A stretch of DNA of 64,000 bases from Actinacidiphila rubida. Its GTDB lineage: Bacteria > Actinomycetota > Actinomycetes > Streptomycetales > Streptomycetaceae. Under the pieces are notes generated by a model. The model searched no databases and was not told where the DNA came from. It worked only from the letters and a program-made list of their open reading frames with translations. The DNA lies in assembly GCF_900110255.1 (NCBI RefSeq), contig NZ_FODD01000006.1:1-64000 (forward strand). Reading direction: 5' to 3'. The position numbers and the translations under genes were made by a program. How positions within the stretch are numbered: the stretch's first letter is position 1; each line of letters starts with the position of its first letter. Positions 43,896 through 51,909 of this stretch are shown here, piece after piece.

Positions 43896-44905
43896 CGACC
43901 AGCGACAAGAACCTGCTCGACCCCGGGTTCGAACTCACCCTGCGCCCGATGCGCTACCCCGACTTCTACGAGCGCTACCGGGACGCCATCAAGAACACCT
44001 GGACCGTGGAGGAGGTCGACCTCCACTCCGACGTGGCGGACCTCGCCAAGCTCAGCGCCGCCGAACAGCACCTGATCGGCCGCCTCGTGGCGTTCTTCGC
44101 CACCGGCGACTCGATCGTGGCCAACAACCTGGTGCTCACCCTCTACAAGCACATCAACTCCCCCGAGGCGCGGCTGTACTTGAGCCGCCAGCTCTTCGAG
44201 GAGGCCGTGCACGTCCAGTTCTACCTGACGCTGCTGGACACCTACCTGCCCGATCCGGAGGACCGGGCGGCGGCGTTCGCGGCGGTGGAGAACATCCCCT
44301 CGATCCGCGAGAAGGCGCAGTTCTGCTTCCGCTGGATGGACTCGGTGGAGTCGATCGACCGGCTGGAGTCGCGGGCCGACCGGCGCCGCTTCCTGCTCAA
44401 CCTGATCTGCTTCGCCGCCTGCATCGAGGGCCTGTTCTTCTACGGGGCCTTCGCCTACGTGTACTGGCTGCGCTCGCGCGGGCTGCTGCACGGACTGGCG
44501 ACCGGCACCAACTGGGTGTTCCGCGACGAGACGATGCACATGGGCTTCGCGTTCGACGTCGTCGACACCGTCCGCAAGGAGGAGCCCGAGCTCTTCGACG
44601 ACCGGCTGCGCGAGGAGGTCACCGCGATGCTGCGGGAAGCGGTCGACGCCGAGCTGCAGTTCGCCCGGGACCTGTGCGGCGACGGCCTGCCCGGCATGAA
44701 CACCGCGTCGATGCGGGCCTATCTGGAATGTGTCGCCGACCAGCGGCTGGCCCGGCTGGGCTTCGCGCCGGTGTACGGGTCCCAGAACCCGTTCGCGTTC
44801 ATGGAGTTGCAGGGCGTGCAGGAGCTCACCAACTTCTTCGAGCGGCGGCCCTCGGCCTACCAGGTCGCCGTCGAGGGCACGGTGGCCCTGGACGAGGAGT
44901 TCTGA
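43892..44905 (+). CDS. nrdB: Ribonucleotide reductase class Ia, beta subunit
   Basis: A 337-residue diiron subunit that generates the radical passed to NrdA. The metal ligands lie in HLIGRLVAFFATGDSI, RQLFEEAVHVQFYLTLLDTY (glutamate and histidine, with the radical tyrosine nearby), CIEGLFFYGAFAYVYWL and RDETMHMGFAFDVV. The C-terminal tail, which docks on NrdA, ends VEGTVALDEEF. I chose GTG 43892, overlapping the nrdA stop (GTGA), with GAGG seven bases upstream; the ATG at 43886 is too close to that site. A strong terminator follows, with no nrdS after it. Confidence 0.96.
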   Translation: MTTSDKNLLDPGFELTLRPMRYPDFYERYRDAIKNTWTVEEVDLHSDVADLAKLSAAEQHLIGRLVAFFATGDSIVANNLVLTLYKHINSPEARLYLSRQLFEEAVHVQFYLTLLDTYLPDPEDRAAAFAAVENIPSIREKAQFCFRWMDSVESIDRLESRADRRRFLLNLICFAACIEGLFFYGAFAYVYWLRSRGLLHGLATGTNWVFRDETMHMGFAFDVVDTVRKEEPELFDDRLREEVTAMLREAVDAELQFARDLCGDGLPGMNTASMRAYLECVADQRLARLGFAPVYGSQNPFAFMELQGVQELTNFFERRPSAYQVAVEGTVALDEEF

Positions 44906-44933
44906 GCTCCTGAGTTTCTGCGCTTCTGCGCGC

Positions 44934-44970
44934 CGTCCCGCGGGTTCCCGGTCCGGGGACCCGCGGGACG
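44934..44970. terminator. Shared terminator between nrdB and def
   Basis: A 16-bp stem with one wobble pair (44934-44949 with 44955-44970; left arm CGTCCCGCGGGTTCCC) closed by five bases. It lies between converging nrdB and def. Confidence 0.8.
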
Positions 44971-44996
44971 CGGCGCGCCCGGCAGGACCTCGCGGA

Positions 44997-45620
44997 TCAG
45001 TCGTTGGGGACGGTCTCGAACTTCGGGGTGGCCTCGGCCATCTGCCGCAGCACGTCCTTGCGGTCCCGCTTGGACAGGCGGTCGATGTAGAGCCGGCCGA
45101 AGAGGTGGTCGGTCTCGTGCTGGAGGCAGCGGGCGAAGTAGCCGGTGCCGTGCACCCGGATCGGGTTGCCCTGGAGGTCCTGGCCGCGGACGATGGCGTA
45201 GTCGGGGCGGGCCAGCTCCATGTAGGCGCCGGGCACCGACAGGCAGCCCTCGTTGGAGTCGTCCAGCCGCCGCTGGTCCGAGGGCAGTTCCTCCAGCACC
45301 GGGTTGCAGACGGCGCCGACGTGCCGGACGTTCTGGTCGTCGGGGCAGTCGTAGACGAAGACCTTCAGGTCCACGCCGATCTGGTTGGCGGCCAGGCCCA
45401 CGCCCTCGGCGGCGCGCTGCGAGGCGAACATGTCGTCCACGAGCGCGACCAGCTCGTCGTCGAAGGCCGTGACCTCCTGGCACTCGCGGTGCAGCACCGG
45501 GTTGCCGACCACCGTGATCGGGCGGGCCGTGCCGCGCTCGCGGTGGGCCTGCTCGCGCGCCTCGGCGTCCGTCACGTCGTCGAGGAACTCGTGGTCGTGC
45601 TCAGTGTGCTGCTGGGACAT
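44997..45620 (-). CDS. def: Peptide deformylase
   Basis: A 207-residue deformylase that removes the formyl group from new proteins. The three family motifs are present: [12 protein letters not shown] (motif 1), [10 protein letters not shown] (motif 2, metal-binding cysteine) and [16 protein letters not shown] (motif 3, two metal-binding histidines and catalytic glutamate). An acidic N-terminal extension of about 35 residues ([24 protein letters not shown]) is longer than in E. coli Def but common in actinobacteria. ATG 45620 has GGCGGAG directly upstream. Other def copies are expected elsewhere in a Streptomyces genome. Confidence 0.95.
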   Translation of the reverse strand: MSQQHTEHDHEFLDDVTDAEAREQAHRERGTARPITVVGNPVLHRECQEVTAFDDELVALVDDMFASQRAAEGVGLAANQIGVDLKVFVYDCPDDQNVRHVGAVCNPVLEELPSDQRRLDDSNEGCLSVPGAYMELARPDYAIVRGQDLQGNPIRVHGTGYFARCLQHETDHLFGRLYIDRLSKRDRKDVLRQMAEATPKFETVPND

Positions 45621-45715
45621 CTCCGCCGTACGCCTTCCCGGGACCTGAAAGTGATCCTGCCCAGCCTACGGTGCCGGGCAGGGGCACGGTGCCCCGCGAA
45701 CCGGACGCCGAGGAG

Positions 45716-46720
45716 TCAGCAGACCTCTTCGAGGTCGCGCCAGTCGCGGGTGCCGGGGCTGTCGGCGACCCAGCTGTCGAGCAGGCCGCGGACCAGGCCG
45801 GCGGGCGCGGCGATGCCGCACTCGCGCTCCGGGGTCCAGCGGACCCCCTCCGAGCCGCGGCTCAGGTGGCTGAGGTGGCCGGGGTGGCCCGGCTCGCCGT
45901 GGTCGTGCGGGTCGCGGGTGACGGCGGACCCGTCGTCGGTGGGCATCCGGCTCTCCGAACAGGTGCGGCACAGCAGCCGCACCGAGGACGACCAGTCCTC
46001 CGCCGCGTAACCGGCGTCGGCGGCCAGCCGCTCCAGCGCGTCCCGGTCCGCCTCGGTCGCCGCCTCCAGCAGCACCAGCCAGGTCGGGACGGGCGACGGC
46101 GCCCACAGCTCGATCTCGTCGAACACCGGGTAGACCGCGCTGCCCGGCGCGCCGGAGGTGGCCCGCTCACCGTGCGGGACGCCGTCGTGCAGCACCACCT
46201 CGCCCCAGCGGCGGCCGGACGACGGCAGGGGGATGGACAGCACCTCGATGCGGGCCGGGTCGAGCCTGCGGCCCCACACCACCTCGGCCTCGCCCTCCGG
46301 CGACAGCCGCACGGCGGCGCTGCCCAGCGCCATCCGCACCGACTCCTCACCGCTGCGCTCGCCGGTGCCGGGCGGCACCCGCAGGCCGTACGCCTGCCAG
46401 GCGCGGCGGGCCAGCGGCCAGTCCTGCAGCGCGGTCGCGGCGATGCCGAGGTTCCACCAGTCGGGAGCGCCGACCGGCCGGTCCAGCAGCGCGACCGCCC
46501 GCAGGCCCGCGATGCGCGCCTGCGCCCAGTCGTGCCGGAACTTGTGCAGCAGGGCGAGGTTGTACCAGGACTCCGAGAGCCACGGCTCCAGGTCCGCGGC
46601 GCGGGTCAGCAGCGCTCCGGCGTCCTCGTAGCGTCCGTCGTCGATCAGCGAGAACGCCCGGTCGGTGGCCTGGCGCCAGGTGGGCGACGGCCGGTGCCGC
46701 ACTCTTCCGAAGATCTTCAA
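45716..46720 (-). CDS. TPR-like protein conserved in Streptomyces
   Basis: A 334-residue cytosolic protein. Residues about 10-120 form tetratricopeptide-like helices (DRAFSLIDDGRYEDAGALLTRAADLEPWLSESWYNLALLHKFRHDWAQARIAGLRAV, then DWWNLGIAATALQDWPLARRAW). The C-terminal half is a beta-rich domain with SPEGEAEVVWGRRLDPARIEV and SSGRRWGEVVLHDG. CRTCSES could bind metal. A histidine-rich stretch DPHDHGEPGHPGHLSH precedes the C-terminus. I recognise the family but no function. The TTG at 46720 gives the conserved KIFGRVRHRPS start; a longer ATG frame from 46774 adds basic, unconserved residues. Confidence 0.82.
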   Translation of the reverse strand: MKIFGRVRHRPSPTWRQATDRAFSLIDDGRYEDAGALLTRAADLEPWLSESWYNLALLHKFRHDWAQARIAGLRAVALLDRPVGAPDWWNLGIAATALQDWPLARRAWQAYGLRVPPGTGERSGEESVRMALGSAAVRLSPEGEAEVVWGRRLDPARIEVLSIPLPSSGRRWGEVVLHDGVPHGERATSGAPGSAVYPVFDEIELWAPSPVPTWLVLLEAATEADRDALERLAADAGYAAEDWSSSVRLLCRTCSESRMPTDDGSAVTRDPHDHGEPGHPGHLSHLSRGSEGVRWTPERECGIAAPAGLVRGLLDSWVADSPGTRDWRDLEEVC

Positions 46721-46822
46721 CGTCGATTCCCGCCTCCCCCCGCGCCTTCCCCGTACGACACCAACCTTGCACACTTTGGTCGTTGTCTCAGCCCGACCGT
46801 CCCAGGCAGGTGAGGACGGGCC

Positions 46823-48127
46823 TCACCCGAGGTCCTTGCCATCCGCACCGGCATCCAACCATGCCCGGGTGGAGTGGCGTGCCAGCACCCTGGTCAGAGC
46901 TTCCACGACCCGCGGGTCGTAGTCGTACCCGGTGGCCAGCCTCAGCCGCTCCACCGCCGCCAGCCGGGCCTCCAGGGGCGCCGCCTCACCCGTCAGGTCC
47001 TCGTACGCGTTGACGGCTCGCACGATGCGCCCGGCGAGCGGCTGCTCCCGGTACGGGTGGGCCTGCCGCTCGACGATCAGCGCGACCTCGGCGGGCGCGC
47101 CCGTTCGGCGTACGACCTCGCCGCCCAGTGCGGCGATGGCCTGCCTCCGCTCGCCGTCGAGCGGTTCTGTGGCCCCGCGCGGCACCGGGTCGACCAGCGA
47201 CAGCTGGCCGATGTCGTGCATCAGCGCCGCGTACGCCAGCAGCGTCAGCTGGCGGGCGGGCAGGCCCAGCTCCCGGCCCACGGCCACCGACAGTTCGCTC
47301 ACCCGGCCGGCGTGCCCGCGCGGGGTGTAGCCGGCCACCTCGGTGGCCCGGGCCAGGGTCGTCACGGTCTGCCGGTAGGTGGCCCGCACGGCCGCGTGGC
47401 CGCGCAGCGACAGCTGGGTGAGCAGCAGCGGCAGGGCCACGAGGGGGACCGCCCACAGGCCGGCGCTGCGCACGGCCAGTGCCATCACCACGCCGCCCGC
47501 GCACACCGCCGACGCGATCCCGGTGAGGCCCCTGACCTCGTCGCGCAGTCCCGGCACGAACGGCCGGCCGCCCTCGGCCGCGCCCAGCGCCGCCGACAGC
47601 ACCGCGTCCCACAGGGCCGTCGCGGCCAGCACCGCCACCAGGAACGCGGCCCGGGGCGCACCGGCCATGCCCGTCAACACCTCCTCGCCGCCCAGCGGTT
47701 GGCAGCAGGCCGCGGCGAACGCGACGATCAGCACCCGCCGCAGGGCCGCCTGCGCGCGGGGCGGGGCCGCGGGCGCGGCCTGGGCGTGCCGGCCGTGCCG
47801 GCCCTGGCGGGGCCGTGGCGCGGTGAGGCGGGCGGTCAGCGCGGCCGCGCCGGTGGCCGCGGCGACCACGGCCGCGGTCTGCGACACGCCTGCCGCGGCG
47901 GGTCCGAGCAGCGCGTAGCCGAGGCCGCCGGCGGTGGCCAGCGGGGCGCCCTCGCGGTCGGTGCCGGCCGGCACCCGCAGCAGTTCGCCGAGGAGCACCA
48001 CGCCGCCGAAGGCCAGAGCGGCGCCGGGCTCCCGCACGCCCGAGTAAGCGGCCCAGGCGACGCCCCACGCCACCAGGCCGCCGCCGGCCGCGGCCACCGC
48101 CCGGCCGGCGTTCCCGCCCTTCCTCAC
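46823..48127 (-). CDS. Membrane HD-domain protein, degenerate HD-GYP partner
   Basis: A 434-residue protein with seven or eight hydrophobic segments (about 8-250), followed by a cytoplasmic HD domain (about 265-434). The domain keeps GHAGRVSELSVAVGRELGLP and AALMHDIGQLS, but the lysine after HDIG is glutamine and the second half of the HD-GYP signature (HHE...GYP) is absent, replaced by VERQAHPYREQPL. It is therefore unlikely to be a normal cyclic-di-GMP phosphodiesterase. It starts at GTG 48127, overlapping the stop of the upstream HD-GYP gene (GTGA), so the two are made together and may form a complex. Confidence 0.85.
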   Translation of the reverse strand: MRKGGNAGRAVAAAGGGLVAWGVAWAAYSGVREPGAALAFGGVVLLGELLRVPAGTDREGAPLATAGGLGYALLGPAAAGVSQTAAVVAAATGAAALTARLTAPRPRQGRHGRHAQAAPAAPPRAQAALRRVLIVAFAAACCQPLGGEEVLTGMAGAPRAAFLVAVLAATALWDAVLSAALGAAEGGRPFVPGLRDEVRGLTGIASAVCAGGVVMALAVRSAGLWAVPLVALPLLLTQLSLRGHAAVRATYRQTVTTLARATEVAGYTPRGHAGRVSELSVAVGRELGLPARQLTLLAYAALMHDIGQLSLVDPVPRGATEPLDGERRQAIAALGGEVVRRTGAPAEVALIVERQAHPYREQPLAGRIVRAVNAYEDLTGEAAPLEARLAAVERLRLATGYDYDPRVVEALTRVLARHSTRAWLDAGADGKDLG

Positions 48128-49659
48128 GCCCCCACCACCCCCGCCACCACCAGCAGGCCCTCGCCGAGGGCCGTCGCCTGCGCCACGACGCGCGGCCGCG
48201 GCGCGGCGGCGCGCGGCGCGGCGGCGCGCGGCGCGGCGGCGCGCGGCGCGGCGGCGCGCGGCGCGGCGGCCGGGGGCGGCGTGGGAGAGGGGTGGGGGGC
48301 ACGGGCCGGTGGCGGGGCGGGCAGGGGGCGGGCGGGGGTGGGGCCGGAGCCGTCGCCGCCCGGAGCGGCGGGCGGCTGCGCGGGGAGCGGGGGCGCGGGC
48401 TGGGCGAGGGCCCGGGCGAGGGCGGCGACCACCGGCGGGTCGAACTGCGTGCCGGCGCACCGGTGCAGCTCGGCGACGGCGTAGGCGACGGACCGGGCCG
48501 GCCGGTAGGAGCGGGTGGACGTCATCGCGTCGAAGGCGTCGGCGACCGCCACCACGCGGGCCGACTCGGGGATCTGGTCGCCGGTCAGGCCGTGCGGGTA
48601 GCCGGAGCCGTCCAGCCGTTCGTGGTGGTGCAGGATCGCCGCCCGGGCCTCGTCGAGGAAGGCCAGGCCGCGGGTCATCTCGTGGCCGTACTCGGGGTGC
48701 AGCTGGATCAGCCGGCGCTCCTCGGGGTCCAGCGGGCCGGTCTTGCGCAGCACCCGGGTGGGCACGCCGAGCTTGCCGACGTCGTGCAGGATGCCGGCCA
48801 GCCGCAGCGTGTCCACGCGGTCGCCGTCCATGCCCAGCTCGCCGGCGATCAGGGCCGAGGCGCGGCCGACGCGCTCGCTGTGGCCGCGGGTGTAGGGGTC
48901 CTTGAGGTCGACGGCCTGCACCAGGGCCCGCACGGTCGCGTCGTGCGCCGCCCGCTCCCGGCGGGCCCGTGCGAACACCCAGCAGGCCACGTACATCGGC
49001 AGCGGGACCAGCACCGCCGCGAAGACGCCGTACCCGCGCAGCCACAGCAGGGCCGTCGTCAGGGCCACCATGCCGTACGTGAGGTGCGGGCCCAGCGCGC
49101 CGAGCAGCGGTTCGCCCCAGGCCGCAGACGGCGGGCAGTGCTCCGCGGTGACCAGCACGGCGCCGGTGAGCGCGGTGGCCGCGGCGCAGAAGACGACGGC
49201 CGCGGCGGCGGCGGGCAGCAGCGCGTACGGCAGGTCGCCGGCCCGCAGCGCGGCGGGGCCGCCGAGCAGCCGGGCGGCCAGCGACGCGGCCCACACGGCG
49301 ACCGCCAGGTGCGCGGCACGCCAGCAGCGCCGCACCCACGGTGCCGGGCGGCCGGCCAGCGACCCGGGCACCGCGACGAGCGCCGCCGCCGCGGGCGGCA
49401 GCAGCAGCGCGCCGGCCAGCAGCACCGGCAGGAACGGCCCGACGGCCGACGGGCGGTGCGGGCCGTCGGTGACCCGGCGCAGCACGCCCGGCTCGCACAG
49501 CGCGTAGAGCACCGCGAGCACGGCCACGGTCGGCCAGGGCGGTCCCGCCACGGGTGCGGGCGCCGCGCACAGCAGCCCGGCCGCGCACACCGCGGCGACG
49601 GTCACGCGGGCCTCGCGCGGCAGCGGCCGGCGGGCCGGCGCGATCGGCACGATCGCCAC
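48124..49659 (-). CDS. Membrane HD-GYP domain protein
   Basis: A 511-residue protein with a membrane part of about seven helices (15-215) and a cytoplasmic HD-GYP domain (about 230-400). The full signature is present: GHSERVGRASALIAGELGM, LAGILHDVGKLGVPTRVL, HHHERLDGSGYPHGL and VVAVADAFDAMTSTRSYRPA. It could hydrolyse cyclic di-GMP or another cyclic dinucleotide; I recall an HD-GYP gene at this locus in S. coelicolor (SCO5218). The C-terminal 110 residues are Pro/Ala-rich with AAPRA repeats and probably disordered. ATG 49659 has GGAGG upstream. Confidence 0.88.
   Translation of the reverse strand: MAIVPIAPARRPLPREARVTVAAVCAAGLLCAAPAPVAGPPWPTVAVLAVLYALCEPGVLRRVTDGPHRPSAVGPFLPVLLAGALLLPPAAAALVAVPGSLAGRPAPWVRRCWRAAHLAVAVWAASLAARLLGGPAALRAGDLPYALLPAAAAAVVFCAAATALTGAVLVTAEHCPPSAAWGEPLLGALGPHLTYGMVALTTALLWLRGYGVFAAVLVPLPMYVACWVFARARRERAAHDATVRALVQAVDLKDPYTRGHSERVGRASALIAGELGMDGDRVDTLRLAGILHDVGKLGVPTRVLRKTGPLDPEERRLIQLHPEYGHEMTRGLAFLDEARAAILHHHERLDGSGYPHGLTGDQIPESARVVAVADAFDAMTSTRSYRPARSVAYAVAELHRCAGTQFDPPVVAALARALAQPAPPLPAQPPAAPGGDGSGPTPARPLPAPPPARAPHPSPTPPPAAAPRAAAPRAAAPRAAAPRAAAPRPRVVAQATALGEGLLVVAGVVGA
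48195..48270. repeat. 15-bp coding tandem repeat (AAPRA units)
   Basis: About five copies of a 15-bp unit built from GCGCGCGGCGCGGCG encode AAPRA units near the C-terminus of the HD-GYP protein. The copies at 48212-48270 are practically identical, the outer ones drifted, so copy number probably varies between strains. It is a coding microsatellite, not a CRISPR. Confidence 0.8.
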
Positions 49660-49690
49660 GGCGGCCTCCCCTCGGGCTCCTGGGTGTGGG

Positions 49691-49757
49691 CGACGGGCGC
49701 GGCCCTGTCCCCCGCCGAGCCCGTCAGAGACTCAGGAGGATAGGGCCGCGCCCGTCG
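49691..49757. terminator. Long inverted repeat between rsrA and the HD-GYP gene
   Basis: CGACGGGCGCGGCCCT (49691-49706) and its exact complement (49742-49757) are separated by 35 bases. The repeat lies about 90 bases past the rsrA stop and 32 bases before the HD-GYP start, both on the minus strand. It may end the sigR-rsrA transcript, but being so close to the next start it could also act as an attenuator or operator. Confidence 0.6.
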
Positions 49758-49849
49758 TCGAGGAGCGGGGGCGGCCACGGCTCACCCGCACGGGTGACGC
49801 GCCGTGTTCGGACGCGGAGGGTGCGGGGTGGAGGCCGGGCAGGTCGGTG

Positions 49850-50158
49850 TCAGGCCGAGGGGGCCTCGGTCGGGGTGAACGCCTCCGGCTCGGGCACCGC
49901 CTCGCCGGAGCGGATCATCTCGATCCGCATCATCACCTTGGACCGCAGGTCGGTCGGCACGTCGTCAGAGCCGCAGCAGCGTTTGACGAGCTTCTTCACG
50001 GCCTGTTCGAGCCCGTACTTCTCCAGGCACGGGTGGCACTCGTCGAAGTGCTCCCGGAACTTGGTGTGGGCTTCCTCGGACATCTCGTCGTCGAGGTACT
50101 CGTAGAGGTGGCCGAGCACCTCGGAGCAGTCCGTCTCATGTGCGTCGCCGCAACTCAT
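49850..50158 (-). CDS. rsrA: Zinc-binding redox anti-sigma factor RsrA
   Basis: A 102-residue ZAS-family anti-sigma factor that releases SigR when disulfide stress oxidises its thiols. The redox/zinc motif is [13 protein letters not shown] (HxxxCxxC), with further cysteines at positions 3 and 11 ([10 protein letters not shown]) and a CC pair (KRCCGSDD), as in S. coelicolor RsrA. It starts at ATG 50158, overlapping the sigR stop (ATGA), so sigma and anti-sigma are made in step. The tail after residue 80 is acidic and flexible. Confidence 0.97.
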   Translation of the reverse strand: MSCGDAHETDCSEVLGHLYEYLDDEMSEEAHTKFREHFDECHPCLEKYGLEQAVKKLVKRCCGSDDVPTDLRSKVMMRIEMIRSGEAVPEPEAFTPTEAPSA

Positions 50159-51021
50159 GAATCCGTGCCCTTCTCATCCGCCGCGCCTGCCGGAACGAGC
50201 CCGCGCTCCCGCGCGTAGTCCTCGAGGAGCTCACGCAGCTGGCGCCGTCCGCGGTGCAGCCGCGACATGACGGTGCCGATGGGTGTCCCCATGATGTCCG
50301 CGATCTCCTTGTAGGCAAAGCCCTCGACGTCCGCGAGGTAGACCGCGATGCGGAACTCCTCGGGGATCGACTGCAGGGCGGCCTTGACGTCGGAGTCGGG
50401 CAGGTGGTCGAGCGCCTGCGACTCCGCGGACCGCAGGCCGGTCGACATGTGCGACTCGGCCCGGGCCAGCTGCCAGTCCTCGATCTCCTCCGCGCCGCTG
50501 CGCAGCGGTTCGCGCTGCTTCTTGCGGTAGGAGTTGATGAAGCTGTTGGTGAGGATGCGGTACAGCCAGGCCTTCAGGTTGGTGCCCTCACGGAACTGGT
50601 GGAAGGACGCGTACGCCTTCGCGTACGTCTCCTGCACGAGGTCCTCGGCGTCGGCCGGATTGCGGGTCATCCGCAGCGCGGCCGAGTACATCTGGTCGAG
50701 AAAGCCCAGGGCGTCCCGCTCGAAGCGCGCAGCGCGCTCCCGCTCGCTCTCCTGTGCCGCTCCCTCGCCGGACGCACCCGCGGTACTCGCCGTGCTGTCG
50801 TCGGTGCCGGTGACCGGACCCACCTCCTCAGTGACGCTGACGTGCCCCAAAGAGGACACGCTCGTCTGGGAGGATATTGCACCGGGGATCGGCGTGCCGG
50901 TTCCGCCCTTCCCGTCCTTGGACGAGGACCACTCGGTCCACTCCAGATACGGTGCGGCGGCGGCCGCCTGTGCCGCGGCGACGTCCGCCTCTGCACGTGG
51001 CCGGCATGCGGCTGAAACCAT
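50155..51021 (-). CDS. sigR: Thiol-oxidative-stress sigma factor SigR (with long isoform)
   Basis: An ECF sigma factor for the disulfide-stress regulon (thioredoxin, mycothiol and others). Region 2 has [38 protein letters not shown], and region 4 has [45 protein letters not shown]. The core protein (222 residues) starts at GTG 50823 (protein GPVTGTDD). An in-frame ATG at 51021, with GAAAGG upstream, would add a 66-residue extension, matching the unstable long isoform SigR-prime that S. coelicolor makes from its inducible promoter. The longer form is listed. The stop overlaps rsrA. A sigma-R promoter lies upstream. Confidence 0.95.
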   Translation of the reverse strand: MVSAACRPRAEADVAAAQAAAAAPYLEWTEWSSSKDGKGGTGTPIPGAISSQTSVSSLGHVSVTEEVGPVTGTDDSTASTAGASGEGAAQESERERAARFERDALGFLDQMYSAALRMTRNPADAEDLVQETYAKAYASFHQFREGTNLKAWLYRILTNSFINSYRKKQREPLRSGAEEIEDWQLARAESHMSTGLRSAESQALDHLPDSDVKAALQSIPEEFRIAVYLADVEGFAYKEIADIMGTPIGTVMSRLHRGRRQLRELLEDYARERGLVPAGAADEKGTDS

Positions 51022-51076
51022 GCGGCTGCCTTTCTCACCAAGCTCGTGGAAGCTGCTTCGCTCTGTCGCTCAGCAC

Positions 51077-51102
51077 AACGCGCCGTGTGATGTCGTCATT
51101 CC
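51077..51102 (-). promoter_or_regulatory. Sigma-R consensus promoter of sigR
   Basis: On the minus strand GGAAT (plus-strand 51098-51102) is followed by exactly 18 bases and GTT (51077-51079), the textbook SigR promoter GGAAT-N18-GTT. A start near 51070 would give a transcript with the ATG at 51021 about 50 bases in, so the autoinduced message encodes the long isoform, as for sigRp2 of S. coelicolor. Confidence 0.88.
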
Positions 51103-51222
51103 CGGGGACGAGAACGCCCGGTCGGAGGCCCGTGACGCGCCGTTCCCGGCCTGTTCCCGGAGTGTTCGCGGCCGTTTCCCGGGCTGTTTCCCGCCCGCGG
51201 CCGCCCGCGGGACCGGACCGGT

Positions 51223-51909
51223 TCAGGCCGCCGGCGCGGCCAGCCCGAGCCCGGTCAGCCAGTCGCCGGCCGCGTCGGTGAGCAGCCGCAGGGCCTCCTC
51301 CTGGGTGGTGTCCGCCCGCTTGGGGACGGCGAAGCCGTGGTCGGCGTCCGGCACCTCGACCGGGACGTGGCCGGGCGGGAACTCCGCCGGGTGCCCGAAG
51401 GTGTCCCGGCCGCCCTGCACGCCCAGCAGCGGCAGCGCCTCGGCCGCCGCGGTCAGCTCGGCGGCCCGCGACTTCTCCGGCCTGCCGGGCGGGTGCAGCG
51501 GGAATGCCAGGGCCAGCACGGCCGCGGCGCCCAGCTCCCCTGCGGTGCGGCAGGCCACCCGGGCGCCCGCGCTGCGGCCGCCCGCCACCACCGGCAGGCC
51601 CGGCGCGGCCAGCGCGGGCCACAGCCCGGCCCACCCGGCGTCGAGCGTCTTCGGTGCCGGCGCCAGCCTGTGTCCGGCCACCCGCCAGGGTTGCTCCACC
51701 AGGGCGACGGCCACCCCGCGCGGGGGCAGTGCGGCGGCCAGCGCGACCAGGTCGCGGGCCTCGATGCCGCCGCCCGCGCCGTGGCCCAGGGCCAGCACGC
51801 CGCGGGCCGCGGTGCCGCGCGGCGGCCGGTGCCAGGTGATCCTGGCCGGTCCCGCCGGGGTGTCGGCCGTCTCCGTCGCCGGTCCGGCCGGGGTGTGCTT
51901 CGCGGGCAT
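51223..51909 (-). CDS. Dienelactone-hydrolase-like alpha/beta hydrolase
   Basis: A 228-residue alpha/beta hydrolase. It shows GVLALGHGAGGGIEARDLVALAAALPPRGVAVALVEQPW, the nucleophile elbow VAGGRSAGARVACRT (GRSAG, serine nucleophile), LALAFPLHPPGRPEK, and a late VEVPDADHGFAVP with the catalytic histidine. This is the KANL3/Tex30 or dienelactone-hydrolase-like group of small cytosolic hydrolases whose substrates are mostly unknown. The ATG at 51909 overlaps the last base of the upstream SRAP stop (TGATG), so the two genes are coupled. sigR follows 200 bases downstream with its own promoter. Confidence 0.85.
   Translation of the reverse strand: MPAKHTPAGPATETADTPAGPARITWHRPPRGTAARGVLALGHGAGGGIEARDLVALAAALPPRGVAVALVEQPWRVAGHRLAPAPKTLDAGWAGLWPALAAPGLPVVAGGRSAGARVACRTAGELGAAAVLALAFPLHPPGRPEKSRAAELTAAAEALPLLGVQGGRDTFGHPAEFPPGHVPVEVPDADHGFAVPKRADTTQEEALRLLTDAAGDWLTGLGLAAPAA

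Noticed and set aside
48195..48270. Short tandem repeats resembling a CRISPR array
   Set aside because: The 15-bp units have no spacers, are in frame and encode AAPRA; no cas genes are near.
46823..49588. Single 921-codon frame that would fuse the two HD genes
   Set aside because: Its upstream half is the wrong frame of the HD-GYP gene; the real proteins are in two frames joined by a GTGA overlap.
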